The notes: generated by a model not told the origin, from the letters alone. Counted from the first letter of the stretch, positions 1-9,848 are shown. The stretch: 64,000 nt of DNA from an uncultured bacterium (GCA_905214735.1 CAJMNI010000005.1:1-64000), one strand, 5' to 3'. A program made the numbers and translations.

Positions 1-75
1 CTTAGCGGTAGATGCCGCTTAGCCTATGAATAATTTTTTAACGAAGTATTGTAAAACTAATAAGTCAATAAATAT

Positions 76-132
76 GTAAACATCCCTTCATTCGTCTCAA
101 CTTTCAGTAAAGTATAATGAAGGGGTGTTTAC
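76..132. repeat. Imperfect inverted repeat ahead of first gene
   Basis: Two 17-base arms (76-92 and 116-132) are complementary with one mismatch. They enclose a 23-base loop that itself holds a small dyad (ACTTT-cagt-AAAGT). No T-run follows on either strand, so it is not a convincing intrinsic terminator. The rest of the 385 bases before the first gene is AT-rich, and apart from the promoter at 260-290 I see nothing else in it. Confidence 0.6.
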
Positions 133-259
133 TATTGATTCAAAATTAGGCGTTCATAAGGTGTTCAAATAACATCGAATTGTATTTTCAGTATTTCGCA
201 CTCAGTTTGCGCAGGCATTAACCATAATCCCTAATTTTTTTATTTTTTATAGTCCTTTT

Positions 260-290
260 TTTGCTAAGGTTAGAATAATCTATAAATTTG
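260..290 (+). promoter_or_regulatory. Bacteroidota-type promoter for the AlbA/ATPase gene
   Basis: TTTG at 260-263 is followed, after 19 bases, by TAAATTTG at 283-290. This matches the Bacteroidota -33/-7 consensus TTTG / TAnnTTTG. The predicted start of transcription is near 294, giving a leader of about 90 bases to the ATG at 386. Confidence 0.6.
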
Positions 291-385
291 CAATAGAAAA
301 AAGCAATGCTCTGCTTCCCCGCAGGAAATAGGTCGCTTGCGAGAGAACTTTTAAAAACAATGGACGAAAGATATAGTAAGGATAT

Positions 386-1963
386 ATGAAGGAGCAAGAA
401 TTACTTCAGATGCGTGGCTTGGCTGAGGTCGGACAGGTGCAATTTAAGGAGCGAGCGAATGACCGCTATGATATCGGCTGTGAGATGGTGGCGTTCAGCA
501 ACACTCGTGGAGGAAGGCTTGTTATCGGAATTAATGATAAGTCGGGTGCTATTAATGCTCTTTCATATAGGGAATTGCAGGAAACTACCAATCTGCTTGC
601 AAGTGTTGCATCAGAGAATGTAATTCCTAATATTCTAATAGATGTGGATAATGTTCCTACTTCCGGAGGAGCAGTTGTTGTTGCCACGATTCCCGAAGGA
701 AAGAATAAACCATATCATGACAACAAGGGGATTATATGGGTGAAGAATGGTGCTGACAAACGTAAAGTGTTTGACAACTCGGAACTTGCCGAAATGATGA
801 GCGAATGTGGCACTTTTGCTCCCGATGAGGCTGCTGTACCTAATGCCACAATTGATGACCTTGATGCAGATACCATCAAGCTTTACTTAATAAGTCGCTT
901 TGCGCCGGTGTTCAAAGGGAAGAATATTGATGAATTGAATATGAAAGAATATTCACTTGACGCAATGGCTGAGTCTGTTATACAAGGAACGAATATCGAA
1001 AAATTGCTTAGAAACCTCCGTTTTATTCGTCCAGATGGGAAAATAACCGTTGCAGCCATGCTGTTATTTGGCAAATACACTCAGCGTTGGTTGCCTGTCA
1101 TGACAGCAAAGTGTATCAGCTATATCGGCAATTCGATAGGTGGGACACAATTCCGAGATAAAATGCATGATATGGAGATTGAGGGCAATCTGCTCCATCA
1201 GTTCCGTAGTATCATGAACTTCTTTACTCGGAACTTGCGCAAGGTGCAGATAGAAAAGGATTTTAATTCTATCGGTGGACTGGAAATACCATATGAAAGT
1301 CTTATCGAATATATTGTTAACGCTTTAGTACACCGATCGCTTAACATTAAGTCTCCGATTCGGATTTTCATATTTGATAATCGTGTAGAAATTCACAGCC
1401 CGGGAGCCCTACCTAATGGATTGACTGTTGAAGATATTAAAAATGGAACATCAATGCCTCGTAATATGTTCTTGTTCATAAATGCCAATTACTTATTGCC
1501 CTATACAGGTGCGGGGAGTGGTGTGCGCCGAGCGCTTGAATTCAATCCAAATGCTGTTTTCTTCAATGGCGTTCAGGACAAAGACATTACACATTCCGCA
1601 AACGAATTTGTTATAACCTTACCCCGTAATAGTAACCAAGCTCATCCCGAAAATAACTTAGTTACCAAAGGCGGTAATCAAGCTATAGATACAAACAATG
1701 AGGAAAGTATCCAAGCTAATGAAAAAAGTAACCAACCTCGCATAAACTTGGTTACTCGTAAACTAACCAAGAGAGAAGAGGATATTAGAAACTTCTGTTC
1801 AGTACCGAGAACAGCGCAAGAGATTATGGATAGGCTAAAAATTACCAATCAATCCAAAAATCGGCAGAAGTATATTAATTCATTAATAGAAATAGGGGTT
1901 CTTGAACGTACAATCCCCGAAAAGCCCAATGACCCCAATCAAAAGTATCGTCGTAAAAAATAA
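386..1963 (+). CDS. AlbA_2 (Schlafen-like) / HATPase_c_4 putative DNA-binding ATPase regulator
   Basis: The 525-residue protein has the layout of the RecG-like 'putative DNA-binding domain' family. An AlbA_2 (Schlafen-type) domain lies at about residues 10-130 (FKERANDRYDIGCEMVAFSN and a following GGRLVIGI strand). A GHKL-type ATPase module sits at about 300-400 (IEYIVNALVHRS, VEIHSPGALPNG, GAGSGVRRALE). A winged-helix domain follows a low-complexity linker at about 455-525. Such proteins are usually annotated as transcriptional regulators or accessory defence genes, and their molecular role is not settled. The gene is AT-rich compared with purC and stands alone behind its own promoter, which suggests acquisition by transfer. 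A truncated relative of the ATPase half occurs at 47617-48282. The family call is secure; the function is not. Confidence 0.75.
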   Translation: MKEQELLQMRGLAEVGQVQFKERANDRYDIGCEMVAFSNTRGGRLVIGINDKSGAINALSYRELQETTNLLASVASENVIPNILIDVDNVPTSGGAVVVATIPEGKNKPYHDNKGIIWVKNGADKRKVFDNSELAEMMSECGTFAPDEAAVPNATIDDLDADTIKLYLISRFAPVFKGKNIDELNMKEYSLDAMAESVIQGTNIEKLLRNLRFIRPDGKITVAAMLLFGKYTQRWLPVMTAKCISYIGNSIGGTQFRDKMHDMEIEGNLLHQFRSIMNFFTRNLRKVQIEKDFNSIGGLEIPYESLIEYIVNALVHRSLNIKSPIRIFIFDNRVEIHSPGALPNGLTVEDIKNGTSMPRNMFLFINANYLLPYTGAGSGVRRALEFNPNAVFFNGVQDKDITHSANEFVITLPRNSNQAHPENNLVTKGGNQAIDTNNEESIQANEKSNQPRINLVTRKLTKREEDIRNFCSVPRTAQEIMDRLKITNQSKNRQKYINSLIEIGVLERTIPEKPNDPNQKYRRKK

Positions 1964-2080
1964 TTCTGATTGGATAAACGTAAACAATCCAAAGTCCACA
2001 AGGAGATTAGAACGTCCATAAGTCTGCACTTTTGTTGGGGGATTGTGGGGGCGGGGGGTGAAAGTTTCGGAAATTTGTTG

Positions 2081-2088
2081 TAAATTTG
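2081..2088 (+). promoter_or_regulatory. -7 box, purC
   Basis: TAAATTTG fits the Bacteroidota -7 consensus TAnnTTTG about 70 bases before purC. No TTTG is found at the right distance upstream, so only half of the promoter is supported. Confidence 0.35.
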
Positions 2089-2158
2089 CAGGTGGAAAAT
2101 AGACTTGGTTCTGAGTTAGACAAGATCTGAACAACAATCGACTTATATTCATATTATT

Positions 2159-3103
2159 ATGGCAACACTGACAAAAACGGATTTCGAGTTCAAAGGTCAG
2201 AAATCAGTGTATCACGGTAAGGTTCGCGATGTCTATGACATCAACGACAAGTATCTCGTGATGGTGGCTACGGACCGCATCTCCGCGTTTGATGTGATTC
2301 TCCCCGAAGGCATCCCTTACAAAGGACAGGTGCTCAACCAGATCGCGGCGTATTTCCTTGACGCCACCCGCGACATCGTGCCCAACTGGAAAGTGGCCGT
2401 TCCCGATCCGATGGTGACAGTAGGTCTCAAATGCGAGCCTCTCAAGCTGGAGATGATCGTGCGCGGTTATCTCGCCGGCAGCGCATGGCGCGACTATGAG
2501 GCCGGAGCCCGCGAGATCTGCGGCGTGAAGCTTCCCGAAGGCATGCGCGAAAACCAGCGCTTCCCCGAACCTATCATCACTCCGACCACCAAGGCCGACG
2601 AAGGCCACGACATGAACATCTCGCGCGACGAGATCATCCGTCAGGGCATCGTGGCTGAAGATGTCTACGAGCAGGTTGAGAAATATGCCCTCGCCCTCTT
2701 CAAGAGAGGCCAGGAGATGGCCGCCGAGCGCGGACTGATCCTCGTCGACACCAAATATGAATTCGGACTTCTCGACGGCAAGGTGATCCTCATCGATGAG
2801 ATCCACACTCCCGACTCATCGCGCTATTTCTATGCCGACGGCTATGAAGAGCGTTTCGAGAAAGGGGAGGCCCAGCGCCAGCTCTCTAAAGAGTTCGTGC
2901 GCCAGTGGCTCATTGCCAACGGTTTCATGGGCAAAGCCGGCCAGAAGGTTCCCGAGATGACACCCGAATATTGCAACGAGGTGAGCCAGCGCTATATCGA
3001 ACTTTACGAGCACATCACAGGCCGCAAGTTCGAGCCCGGCGACACGACCGACCTGCCGGCGCGCATCAACGCCAACGTGTCCTCCTGCCTCGCCACCCTC
3101 TAA
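2159..3103 (+). CDS. purC: Phosphoribosylaminoimidazole-succinocarboxamide synthase (SAICAR synthetase)
   Basis: PurC condenses CAIR with aspartate, using ATP, to make SAICAR in de novo purine synthesis. The 314-residue length is normal for the Bacteroidota and yeast-like form. The family signatures are present: GKVRDVYD near residue 20, [13 protein letters not shown] at 98-110, [12 protein letters not shown] at 140-151, and the SAICAR synthetase signature [13 protein letters not shown] at 211-223. The gene is monocistronic. It is flanked by an unlinked ATPase gene upstream and by a strong bidirectional terminator that separates it from the convergent htpG. Its base composition matches the core genome. 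Confidence 0.97.
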   Translation: MATLTKTDFEFKGQKSVYHGKVRDVYDINDKYLVMVATDRISAFDVILPEGIPYKGQVLNQIAAYFLDATRDIVPNWKVAVPDPMVTVGLKCEPLKLEMIVRGYLAGSAWRDYEAGAREICGVKLPEGMRENQRFPEPIITPTTKADEGHDMNISRDEIIRQGIVAEDVYEQVEKYALALFKRGQEMAAERGLILVDTKYEFGLLDGKVILIDEIHTPDSSRYFYADGYEERFEKGEAQRQLSKEFVRQWLIANGFMGKAGQKVPEMTPEYCNEVSQRYIELYEHITGRKFEPGDTTDLPARINANVSSCLATL

Positions 3104-3133
3104 TCCTTGAAAAGAATTCCCGGAAATAAAAGA

Positions 3134-3163
3134 GCCGGCCGCAGATCTGAATCTGCGGCCGGC
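3134..3163. terminator. Bidirectional terminator between purC and htpG
   Basis: A perfect 13-base-pair stem (3134-3146 with 3151-3163) closes a CTGA loop, with TTGTTTA after it and AAATAAAA before it. It lies between two convergent genes and can serve both. Confidence 0.85.
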
Positions 3164-3204
3164 TTGTTTACGTATTTACTGATTCTGTTTTCTTAAGAGA
3201 TCAA

Positions 3205-5256
3205 TTAGAGCAGGGTTACCGAACGGCGGATGAACTCCGAGAGCGCTTCCCCTTTGAGCAGGTTGCTCTGCAGGAGGGCAAGGTCGATGATCTGCTTAAC
3301 GAGCGGCTGCTTCGAAGCATACTCCTTCATGGCCTCCTCCTCGCGGTTGCGCAGATTGCCGACGGCCGTCTCCTTGTCGGAGATCTCCTTGCGGAGCGGC
3401 TCCTTCTCGGCATCCTCCTTCTTCCCGTCCATCTCCTTGCGGAGCTCCTCGATCTTCTTGTTGGCCTCCTCGATTTCGGCGCGGATCGGAGTCAGCTTGC
3501 CGCCGATCTCCTTCTCTGCATCCTCGATCACCCTCTTCACGGCCGGCTGCTCGGTGTTGACAACAAGGGCATACATGTCGGGCATCTGGCCATAGAAGTT
3601 CATGCCCGGCTGGAGGGCAGCCATCTCCTTCATTCGGCGCATCATCTCGTTCTGGGTGATCACGGCGGGAAGGTCGGAGGGCGACATGGCGTTGTATTCC
3701 ACGATGAAGTTGGTGTCTTTCATCTGCGGCATACCGGCGCGGAACACGCCCGTGAGCATGTCGGCCTGCAGCGGGGTGAGGTTGGCGTCGTGGCTCTCCT
3801 CCTTGCGGATGAGGCGTTCGGGAGTGTCGGAGTCGACGCGGACGAAACGGGTCTTCTGAAGCTTGCTCTCGAGCAGCGAAACCACATGCTGATCGAGCTG
3901 GCCATCGAGCAGAAGGACATTGTAACCCTTCTCCTCGGCCCCCTTCACGTAGGCGAACTGGGTGGTCTTGTCGGTGGCGTAAAGATAGATCACGTCTCCC
4001 TCCTTGTCGGTCTGCGAAGCCTCGACGAGCTTCTTGTATTCCTCGAGTGTGTAATAATTGTCGTTGACGTCGCGGAGCAAGAAGAACTTGTTCGATTGGT
4101 CGTAGAACTTCTCGTCGGTCAGCATGCCATATTTGATGAATATATCGATGTCGGGCCATTTCTTCTCAAACTCCTTGCGGTCGTCGCGGAACATCCGGTC
4201 GAGCTTCTCGGCAACCTTCTTCGAGATATATGAAGATATCTTCTTCACCTGCTGGTCGGCCTGCAGATAGCTTCGGCTTACGTTGAGCGGGATATCGGGT
4301 GAATCGATCACACCCTGCATCAGCATCATGAACTCCGGAACCACTCCCTCTACCTGGTCGGTGACATAAACCTGGTTGCAGTAAAGCTGAATCCTGTTCT
4401 TGCGGATGTCGATGTTGGTGTTGACCTTCGGGAAATAGAGGATGCCGGTGAGGTTGAAAGGATAGTCCACGTTGAGGTGGATCCAGAACATCGGGTCTTC
4501 CTCGCCGGGGCGGAGCTCATGGTAGAACTCGAGATAATCCTTGTCGGTGAGCTCGGTCGGCTTCTTGGTCCAGAGAGGTTCGGTGGCGTTGACCACGTTG
4601 TCTTTGTCGGTGTCGACATATTTCCCATCTTTCCATTCCTTCACCTTGCCGCTGATCACGGGCACGGGGAGGAAACGGCAATATTTCTTCAGCAGAGCGT
4701 CGATGCGGCTCTGCTCTAGAAATTCCTTGTTGTCGTCGTCGATATAGAGGATGATGTCGGTGCCCCGTTCCGCTTTTTCGGTCTCGCCCATCTCGAATTC
4801 GGGACTGCCGTCGCAGCTCCATTCCACAGCTTTGGCGCTCTCCTTATAGGAGAGAGAGCGGATCACCACCTTCTTCGAAACCATGAAGGCCGAATAGAAG
4901 CCAAGTCCGAAATGGCCGATGATCGAGTTGGCGTTGTCCTTATATTTCTCGAGAAACTCCTCGGCTCCCGAGAAAGCGATCTGGTTGATATATTTCTCGA
5001 TGTCGTCGGCATCCATTCCGATGCCATGGTCGGAAACGGTGAGAGTGCCGGCCTCTTTGTCAATTGTGACACTCACGTTGGCCTTGCCTATCTCGCCCTT
5101 GAACTCGCCGAAGCTGGCGAGAGTCTTGAGTTTCTGGGTTGCGTCGATGGCGTTCGACACGAGTTCGCGGAGGAAAATCTCGTGGTCGCTATAGAGAAAT
5201 TTCTTGATAACAGGGAAAATGTTTTCGGTTGTTACGCCGATTTTACCTTTTGCCAT
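3205..5256 (-). CDS. htpG: Molecular chaperone HtpG (bacterial Hsp90)
   Basis: This cytoplasmic ATP-driven chaperone acts late in protein folding. The N-terminal GHKL ATPase has the expected motifs: ELVSNAIDA at 31-39 with the Mg-binding Asn35, DHGIGM at 76-81, and GHFGLGFYS at 114-122. The middle domain and a C-terminal dimerisation domain follow. At 683 residues it is longer than the E. coli protein (about 624). The extra length includes a highly charged, probably coiled-coil stretch at roughly 590-645, rich in Lys and Glu. It is transcribed alone, towards purC. I did not find a standard TAnnTTTG promoter in the 228 bases upstream; the gene may use another sigma factor. Confidence 0.97.
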   Translation of the reverse strand: MAKGKIGVTTENIFPVIKKFLYSDHEIFLRELVSNAIDATQKLKTLASFGEFKGEIGKANVSVTIDKEAGTLTVSDHGIGMDADDIEKYINQIAFSGAEEFLEKYKDNANSIIGHFGLGFYSAFMVSKKVVIRSLSYKESAKAVEWSCDGSPEFEMGETEKAERGTDIILYIDDDNKEFLEQSRIDALLKKYCRFLPVPVISGKVKEWKDGKYVDTDKDNVVNATEPLWTKKPTELTDKDYLEFYHELRPGEEDPMFWIHLNVDYPFNLTGILYFPKVNTNIDIRKNRIQLYCNQVYVTDQVEGVVPEFMMLMQGVIDSPDIPLNVSRSYLQADQQVKKISSYISKKVAEKLDRMFRDDRKEFEKKWPDIDIFIKYGMLTDEKFYDQSNKFFLLRDVNDNYYTLEEYKKLVEASQTDKEGDVIYLYATDKTTQFAYVKGAEEKGYNVLLLDGQLDQHVVSLLESKLQKTRFVRVDSDTPERLIRKEESHDANLTPLQADMLTGVFRAGMPQMKDTNFIVEYNAMSPSDLPAVITQNEMMRRMKEMAALQPGMNFYGQMPDMYALVVNTEQPAVKRVIEDAEKEIGGKLTPIRAEIEEANKKIEELRKEMDGKKEDAEKEPLRKEISDKETAVGNLRNREEEAMKEYASKQPLVKQIIDLALLQSNLLKGEALSEFIRRSVTLL

Positions 5257-5384
5257 AATTATATGTTTTTAGTCTTTGTCTGTTCTTTTTGGGTCTCTGT
5301 TTTGTTAGGACCGGGCGTCGAAATCATACAATTGCATGAAAAGACGCCCCTTATTCATTAATACAAAAAGCGTGCCATTGCGGT

Positions 5385-5431
5385 TCAAAAAAGTTGCGGG
5401 AGCCATATCTTCGGCGATACGACTCCCGCAA
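5385..5431 (-). terminator. Terminator of the nusB-GH3 operon
   Basis: On the minus strand the 9-base-pair stem TTGCGGGAG / CTCCCGCAA (5423-5431 with 5394-5402) is followed by a run of T (the A-run at 5387-5392 on the plus strand). It sits about 55 bases after the stop codon of the GH3 gene. Confidence 0.75.
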
Positions 5432-5484
5432 AGCGGTGACAAATATGGGTGACAATTATGTCAGAAATCGGTGTCTCAAAGAGA

Positions 5485-7677
5485 TTAAATTTTGACCGAG
5501 AAATCGGCAGTGGCCCTGATGTCGGCTGAAGAGGCTCCGACAAGAATCCGGTAATCGCCCTGCTCGAGTTTCCAATCGCGCGACGCCTCGTCGTAATAAC
5601 GCAGATCGTCGGCGTTGACGCGGAGTGTGACCTCTTTTTTCTCTCCGGGGAGGAGGTCTATTTTAGCGAAGTCTTTCAGTTCCTTGGCAGCGCGGGTGAC
5701 CTCTTTGCCGGGAGCGGCTACGTAAAGTTGCAGGGTCTCCTTGCCCGGAGTAGTGCCGCAGTTGGCTACGGGAATTGTGATCTCCAGCGACTCACCCTCG
5801 CCTATAGCCGATGCGCTCAGCTGTGGACGTCCGTAGCTGAATTCGGTGTAGCTGAGTCCGTGGCCGAAGGGGAAGAGCGCCGGGATTCCTTTGGTGTCGT
5901 GCCAGCGGTAGCCCACAAGGATATCCTCCAGATACTTCTGTCGGGGATCGTTACCGGCGCTGACGTCGGCGCCCTTGAGGTCGGCGGCGGCCTGTCCGGC
6001 AGTTTCCGACTCCACGCCCGGATAAGAGATTTCTCCGAAATGATGTGCTCCGCAATCCTCGAGTTTCCGGGGGAAAGAGAAGGGGAGTTTGCCGCTCGGA
6101 TTGACCTTGCCCGAGATCACGTTGGCCATGGCCGGACCGGTCATCGTGCCGAGATACCAGCTCTGCAGGATGGCGCGCGGTTTGCCAACCCAGGGCATGG
6201 CGTAGGCGTTGCCCGAGAGATTGGCCACGATCAGGTTGGGATTCGCCTCGGCAAGTTGTTCGATGAGAAGATCCTGACCCCATGGAAGGTTATATTCGCG
6301 GCGGTCGGTCGATTCGCAGTCCTGATATGAATTCTTGTTCAGACCTCCGATATAGATCACCACGTCGGCGTCGGCGGCCATATCCACAGCCTCGCGGCGG
6401 AACGCCTCAAGTTCCTCTTCCGGAATGATATCCTCGGCGTCGAGCATCGGACGCCCCGACTTGTAGCCGGGGGCATACATCACGTCCGGGCCGTAAATCT
6501 CGCGGAGAGCGTCGAGTGGGGAGAACATATCCTTCACCTTGAGCTCCGACGAACCGCCCCCTTCGTTGAGGCGGCGCACGGCGTTTTCACCCACCACGAG
6601 AATGCGCTTTCCGTCGCAGGGACGTAGTGGGAGAATCCCGTCGTTTTTAAGGAGCACGATCGACTCCTCTGCGATCTTCAGCGCGGCGGCATAATGCTCC
6701 TCGGAGGCGATTGAGCCGAACGGACGGCCCGGTTTCATGGCCGTGCGAAGGATGAGGCGCAATATTCTGCGCGCCTTTTCCCTAAGACCCGATTCAGGAA
6801 GCTTTCCTTCGCGGATCTTTTTCAGATAGGGGTCGGCGAGATAATAATCGTCGAAACCGCAACCCGCTTCCGAAGTAAGGCCGTTGGTAAAGGAACCCAT
6901 CTCGATGTCGAGACCGTTGAGTGCGGCCTCGTCGGTTGAATGTGTGCCTCCCCAGTCGCTTATCACCACGCCGTCGAACTTCCATTCGCGGCGCAGGATA
7001 TCGTTGGGCAGACGGGAATTATGACAGCAATGTTCGCCCCAGATCCTGTTGTAGACTCCCATCACGCTCCATGCCTTTCCCTCGGTCACGGCCATCTTGA
7101 AAGCCGGAAGATAGATTTCGTAAAGTGCGCGTTCGGAGACTTCGACCTCGATATTGCCGCGCCATTTCTCCTGGTTGTTGAGGGCGAAATGTTTCACGCA
7201 GGCAGCCACGCCGTTTTCCTGAGGGGCGCGGATATATCTGACGGCGAGCCGGCCGGCAAGCAGCGGATCCTCGCCCATATATTCGAAGTTGCGGCCGTTG
7301 AGGGGAGTGCGGTAGATGTTGAGCCCCGGGCCGAGCACCACATCCTTCTTGCGGTAACGGGCCTCCTCGCCGAGCGCCTTCCCATAGACGGCGGCGAGGT
7401 CGGGATTCCAGGTGGCGGCGAGGGCCGTCAGCGCCGGGAAGGCGGTTACGGCGTCGGATGTCCAGTTGGCATATCCCCAGTCGTTCCAGTTGATTTCCGC
7501 GCGGATGCCGTGGGGGCCGTCGCTCATCCAGAGCTCGGGAACGCCGAGGCGCGGCACTCCGGCAGAGGAGAACTTCCCCTGCGCGTGGCAGAGGCGGGTC
7601 ATCTCCTCCACTGTCATGCGGCCGAGAATCTCCTCTATGCGGTCTTCAATATCCATGCCGGCGTTATTGCAGGTCAT
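5485..7677 (-). CDS. Glycoside hydrolase family 3 beta-glucosidase-like enzyme
   Basis: GH3 enzymes cleave terminal beta-linked sugars from oligosaccharides with retention of configuration. The 730-residue protein has the N-terminal barrel with KHFALNNQE at 162-170 and the nucleophile aspartate D241 in VVISDWGGTH. A second alpha/beta domain follows (VLLKNDGILPL, GGGSSELK), and then a C-terminal fibronectin-III-like domain at about 640-720. No signal peptide is visible, so it probably acts in the cytoplasm on imported oligosaccharides. The start at 7677 is chosen because AAAGAGGA precedes it, while the in-frame ATG seven codons later has no ribosome-binding site. It begins 11 bases after the DUF5606 gene and ends the nusB operon. 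The exact substrate cannot be read from sequence. Confidence 0.92.
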   Translation of the reverse strand: MTCNNAGMDIEDRIEEILGRMTVEEMTRLCHAQGKFSSAGVPRLGVPELWMSDGPHGIRAEINWNDWGYANWTSDAVTAFPALTALAATWNPDLAAVYGKALGEEARYRKKDVVLGPGLNIYRTPLNGRNFEYMGEDPLLAGRLAVRYIRAPQENGVAACVKHFALNNQEKWRGNIEVEVSERALYEIYLPAFKMAVTEGKAWSVMGVYNRIWGEHCCHNSRLPNDILRREWKFDGVVISDWGGTHSTDEAALNGLDIEMGSFTNGLTSEAGCGFDDYYLADPYLKKIREGKLPESGLREKARRILRLILRTAMKPGRPFGSIASEEHYAAALKIAEESIVLLKNDGILPLRPCDGKRILVVGENAVRRLNEGGGSSELKVKDMFSPLDALREIYGPDVMYAPGYKSGRPMLDAEDIIPEEELEAFRREAVDMAADADVVIYIGGLNKNSYQDCESTDRREYNLPWGQDLLIEQLAEANPNLIVANLSGNAYAMPWVGKPRAILQSWYLGTMTGPAMANVISGKVNPSGKLPFSFPRKLEDCGAHHFGEISYPGVESETAGQAAADLKGADVSAGNDPRQKYLEDILVGYRWHDTKGIPALFPFGHGLSYTEFSYGRPQLSASAIGEGESLEITIPVANCGTTPGKETLQLYVAAPGKEVTRAAKELKDFAKIDLLPGEKKEVTLRVNADDLRYYDEASRDWKLEQGDYRILVGASSADIRATADFSVKI

Positions 7678-7688
7678 TTTTCCTCTTT

Positions 7689-8129
7689 TTACTCCTCTTC
7701 TGCGGGAGCGTCGGATTTTTCGGCCTCTTTCTCCTCCTCTATCTCGGCGAATTTAGTGAAACCGTTGTCGACTAGGATATTATACCATGTGAAGAGCTTC
7801 TTTACATCGTTGTCGTGAACGCGGTCACGGTCGAAATCTTCCACTATCTTGGCGAACTCCTCTTTGAGACCTTTGGCGGCAGCCAGAGCCTTGACGTCGA
7901 TCTTCTTGCCCTCGTGGGCGGCGTAAACCTTGTCGAGGATGTCGCCGAGGGGGGTGTCGCCCGATTCGGTGTACATTGCAATGTCGCCGAGCGAAACGAC
8001 CTTGTCGCGTGCGTGCACGGGGAGGCGTTTGCCTGTTCCGAGTTCTTCAACGATGAGGGTTCCGTTGCCGCGGGAAAGAAGTTTGAAAAGGCCGGGACGG
8101 CCGGTGATGGCTAATATTGTTTTTAACAT
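7689..8129 (-). CDS. DUF5606 family protein
   Basis: This 146-residue protein matches the Bacteroidota family DUF5606, recognised from its N-terminus (LKTILAITGRPGLFKLL) and the following GTLIVEELGTGKRLPVHA. It has no signal peptide or membrane segment. The C-terminal 15-20 residues are strongly acidic (EEEKEAEKSDAPAEEE). The function is unknown. It is the fifth gene of the nusB-yajC-ybbR-coaE cluster, a setting of translation, secretion and cofactor genes that gives no specific clue. Confidence 0.88.
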   Translation of the reverse strand: MLKTILAITGRPGLFKLLSRGNGTLIVEELGTGKRLPVHARDKVVSLGDIAMYTESGDTPLGDILDKVYAAHEGKKIDVKALAAAKGLKEEFAKIVEDFDRDRVHDNDVKKLFTWYNILVDNGFTKFAEIEEEKEAEKSDAPAEEE

Positions 8130-8184
8130 AGCTCTATGAATTTTTAATTTTTAATTTTGAATTTTGAGGGGAGAGGGGGGAGGG

Positions 8185-8817
8185 TTATTTTTTTAGGAGG
8201 GAATCTATTCTCAGGAGGATGGGGGTCGCCGGATCGTTTTCGATCAGTTCGGTCGTTTCCGGCGGAAGGGAGTCGAATTCATGGCGCTGGGCGTCGATGC
8301 GGCTTTGCGCCTGAGCGGGAGAGCAGTTGTCGCGGCCAATGATCCTTTCGACTCTGACGGAGTCGGGACAGGTCACGAGCCAGATGTCGTTGCAGATGTC
8401 TGTCAGGCCGCTCGTGACAGGGATGGCTGTTTCCACAAACCGGCGTTTGCCTGACGCAGCGTCGTGGAGCCAGCAGCGGATGTCGTCGGCCACATGGTGG
8501 TGGACCAGCGAATTGAGCCACAATCTCTGCTCGTCGGAAGCGAAGACTTTTGCGGCGATCGCGGGGCGGCAGAGCGTGCCGTCGGCATTGAGGCATTCGG
8601 CTCCGAGCTTTTCCGCTATGGCACTGCGGATCAGCGGACTGCCGTCCATGATGCGGCGTGCTTCGAGATCGCAGTCGTAGACATCGTAACCCTTCAGCCT
8701 GAGCGTGCGCGCCACGACGCTTTTGCCGCTCCCAATTCCGCCGCAGATCAGGGTGCATCTGATGCCGCAAGTTCTGTTGCTGCCGGAGACCCCGGTTGTA
8801 TTCGCCTCTGTTGTCAA
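8185..8817 (-). CDS. coaE: Dephospho-CoA kinase
   Basis: CoaE phosphorylates the 3'-hydroxyl of dephospho-CoA, the last step of coenzyme A synthesis. The Walker A loop GGIGSGKS is at 26-33, followed by the substrate-binding YDCDLEAR at about 47-53. The 210-residue length is usual except for about 20 extra residues before the first strand. The start is supported by an ATGA overlap with the upstream ybbR stop, so the two are translationally coupled. It is part of the nusB operon. Confidence 0.95.
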   Translation of the reverse strand: MTTEANTTGVSGSNRTCGIRCTLICGGIGSGKSVVARTLRLKGYDVYDCDLEARRIMDGSPLIRSAIAEKLGAECLNADGTLCRPAIAAKVFASDEQRLWLNSLVHHHVADDIRCWLHDAASGKRRFVETAIPVTSGLTDICNDIWLVTCPDSVRVERIIGRDNCSPAQAQSRIDAQRHEFDSLPPETTELIENDPATPILLRIDSLLKK

Positions 8818-9788
8818 TGCTTTACGATTGTATATTCAACGCTGTCGGTGACAAGCTCCACGTTGACCACATACTGCGGGTAATTCCGGATTCTGACGGG
8901 GAGCTTGTTGCTGTGCTCGAGAGTCGTCTCCGCATAGTCTACATAGACTTTCACGGGGATCTGGTCGTCGCCAAACATGTTCATCGGCACGAAGCAGGAT
9001 ACGGGCACGCGGTTGGGGAAGAGGAGCAGCGAAATACCGTCGGGGATGTTTATGGCCTCGACCGTTGCGAAGGTCTCCTTGCGCACGAGCGGCTGCACCG
9101 GCACCGAAACTTTTACCGACGCGGGCACGATCTTGACGTTGCGGATCGGCAGGAATCCGACGGAGAAAGAGGTTGATTCCGAGAGGTTGCGGCGCACGAG
9201 ATGCTCGGTCACCACGTGGGTGATGGTGTCGGTCTCGTTGCCCCGGGAATAGATGAGCACTCCCGACTCCTCGGGACGCGGTTTGCCGGAGATGATATAT
9301 CCGGAGGCCGCCGAAGCGTCGACATCCACCACGATCGGCACTCGCTTCCCCTTTTTGGTGGTGTAATAGACGAGCAGCGAATCGAGCGATGAGGCAGATA
9401 TCTGGGCGGTGTTGCCGAAAACGGTCTTCAGCTGCGAATTGATGTCGGAGCGGGAGAGGCGGAACACTCCGTTGTCGGCATAGTCGCGGAAGTTGACCGC
9501 GATTTCCGGCCCCTTGATCACTCCGCCACGGAGCAGATTGGTGCCCTTGTCGCGGATCGTGACGTGAAGATCGGCCGGTGGATCGGAGATAAACGTCACC
9601 GTGTCGGGAACGTTCTCTATACGCAGTTTGACCCTGAAAGTCTCCGTTACGGAGTCGTTCAGGGTCATGATGAGCCAGAAAATTGCGGCTATCGCCACAA
9701 AGATCAGGAAAGAAATAAGGCTGTGAAAACGCGACGAAGTCCTCAGACTCCGCCACATCTTGTCGAGTTTATCCTTCTCCTTTCCCAT
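8814..9788 (-). CDS. YbbR-domain membrane-anchored protein (CdaR-like)
   Basis: This 324-residue protein has one N-terminal transmembrane segment (about 23-43) and an extracytoplasmic part made of YbbR-like repeats, with typical phrases such as FRVKLRIENVPDTV and PADLHVTIRDKG. In Firmicutes the homologue CdaR controls a diadenylate cyclase. In Bacteroidota a YbbR protein is commonly found beside yajC and coaE, as here, and its role is not established. The gene overlaps coaE by four bases and follows yajC after 60 bases. Confidence 0.85.
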   Translation of the reverse strand: MGKEKDKLDKMWRSLRTSSRFHSLISFLIFVAIAAIFWLIMTLNDSVTETFRVKLRIENVPDTVTFISDPPADLHVTIRDKGTNLLRGGVIKGPEIAVNFRDYADNGVFRLSRSDINSQLKTVFGNTAQISASSLDSLLVYYTTKKGKRVPIVVDVDASAASGYIISGKPRPEESGVLIYSRGNETDTITHVVTEHLVRRNLSESTSFSVGFLPIRNVKIVPASVKVSVPVQPLVRKETFATVEAINIPDGISLLLFPNRVPVSCFVPMNMFGDDQIPVKVYVDYAETTLEHSNKLPVRIRNYPQYVVNVELVTDSVEYTIVKH

Positions 9789-9848
9789 ATCGGAACGATG
9801 GCAGCCGGGACGTCCGTAAGGAATCGGCCCGGCAGGAACGTCATCGGA

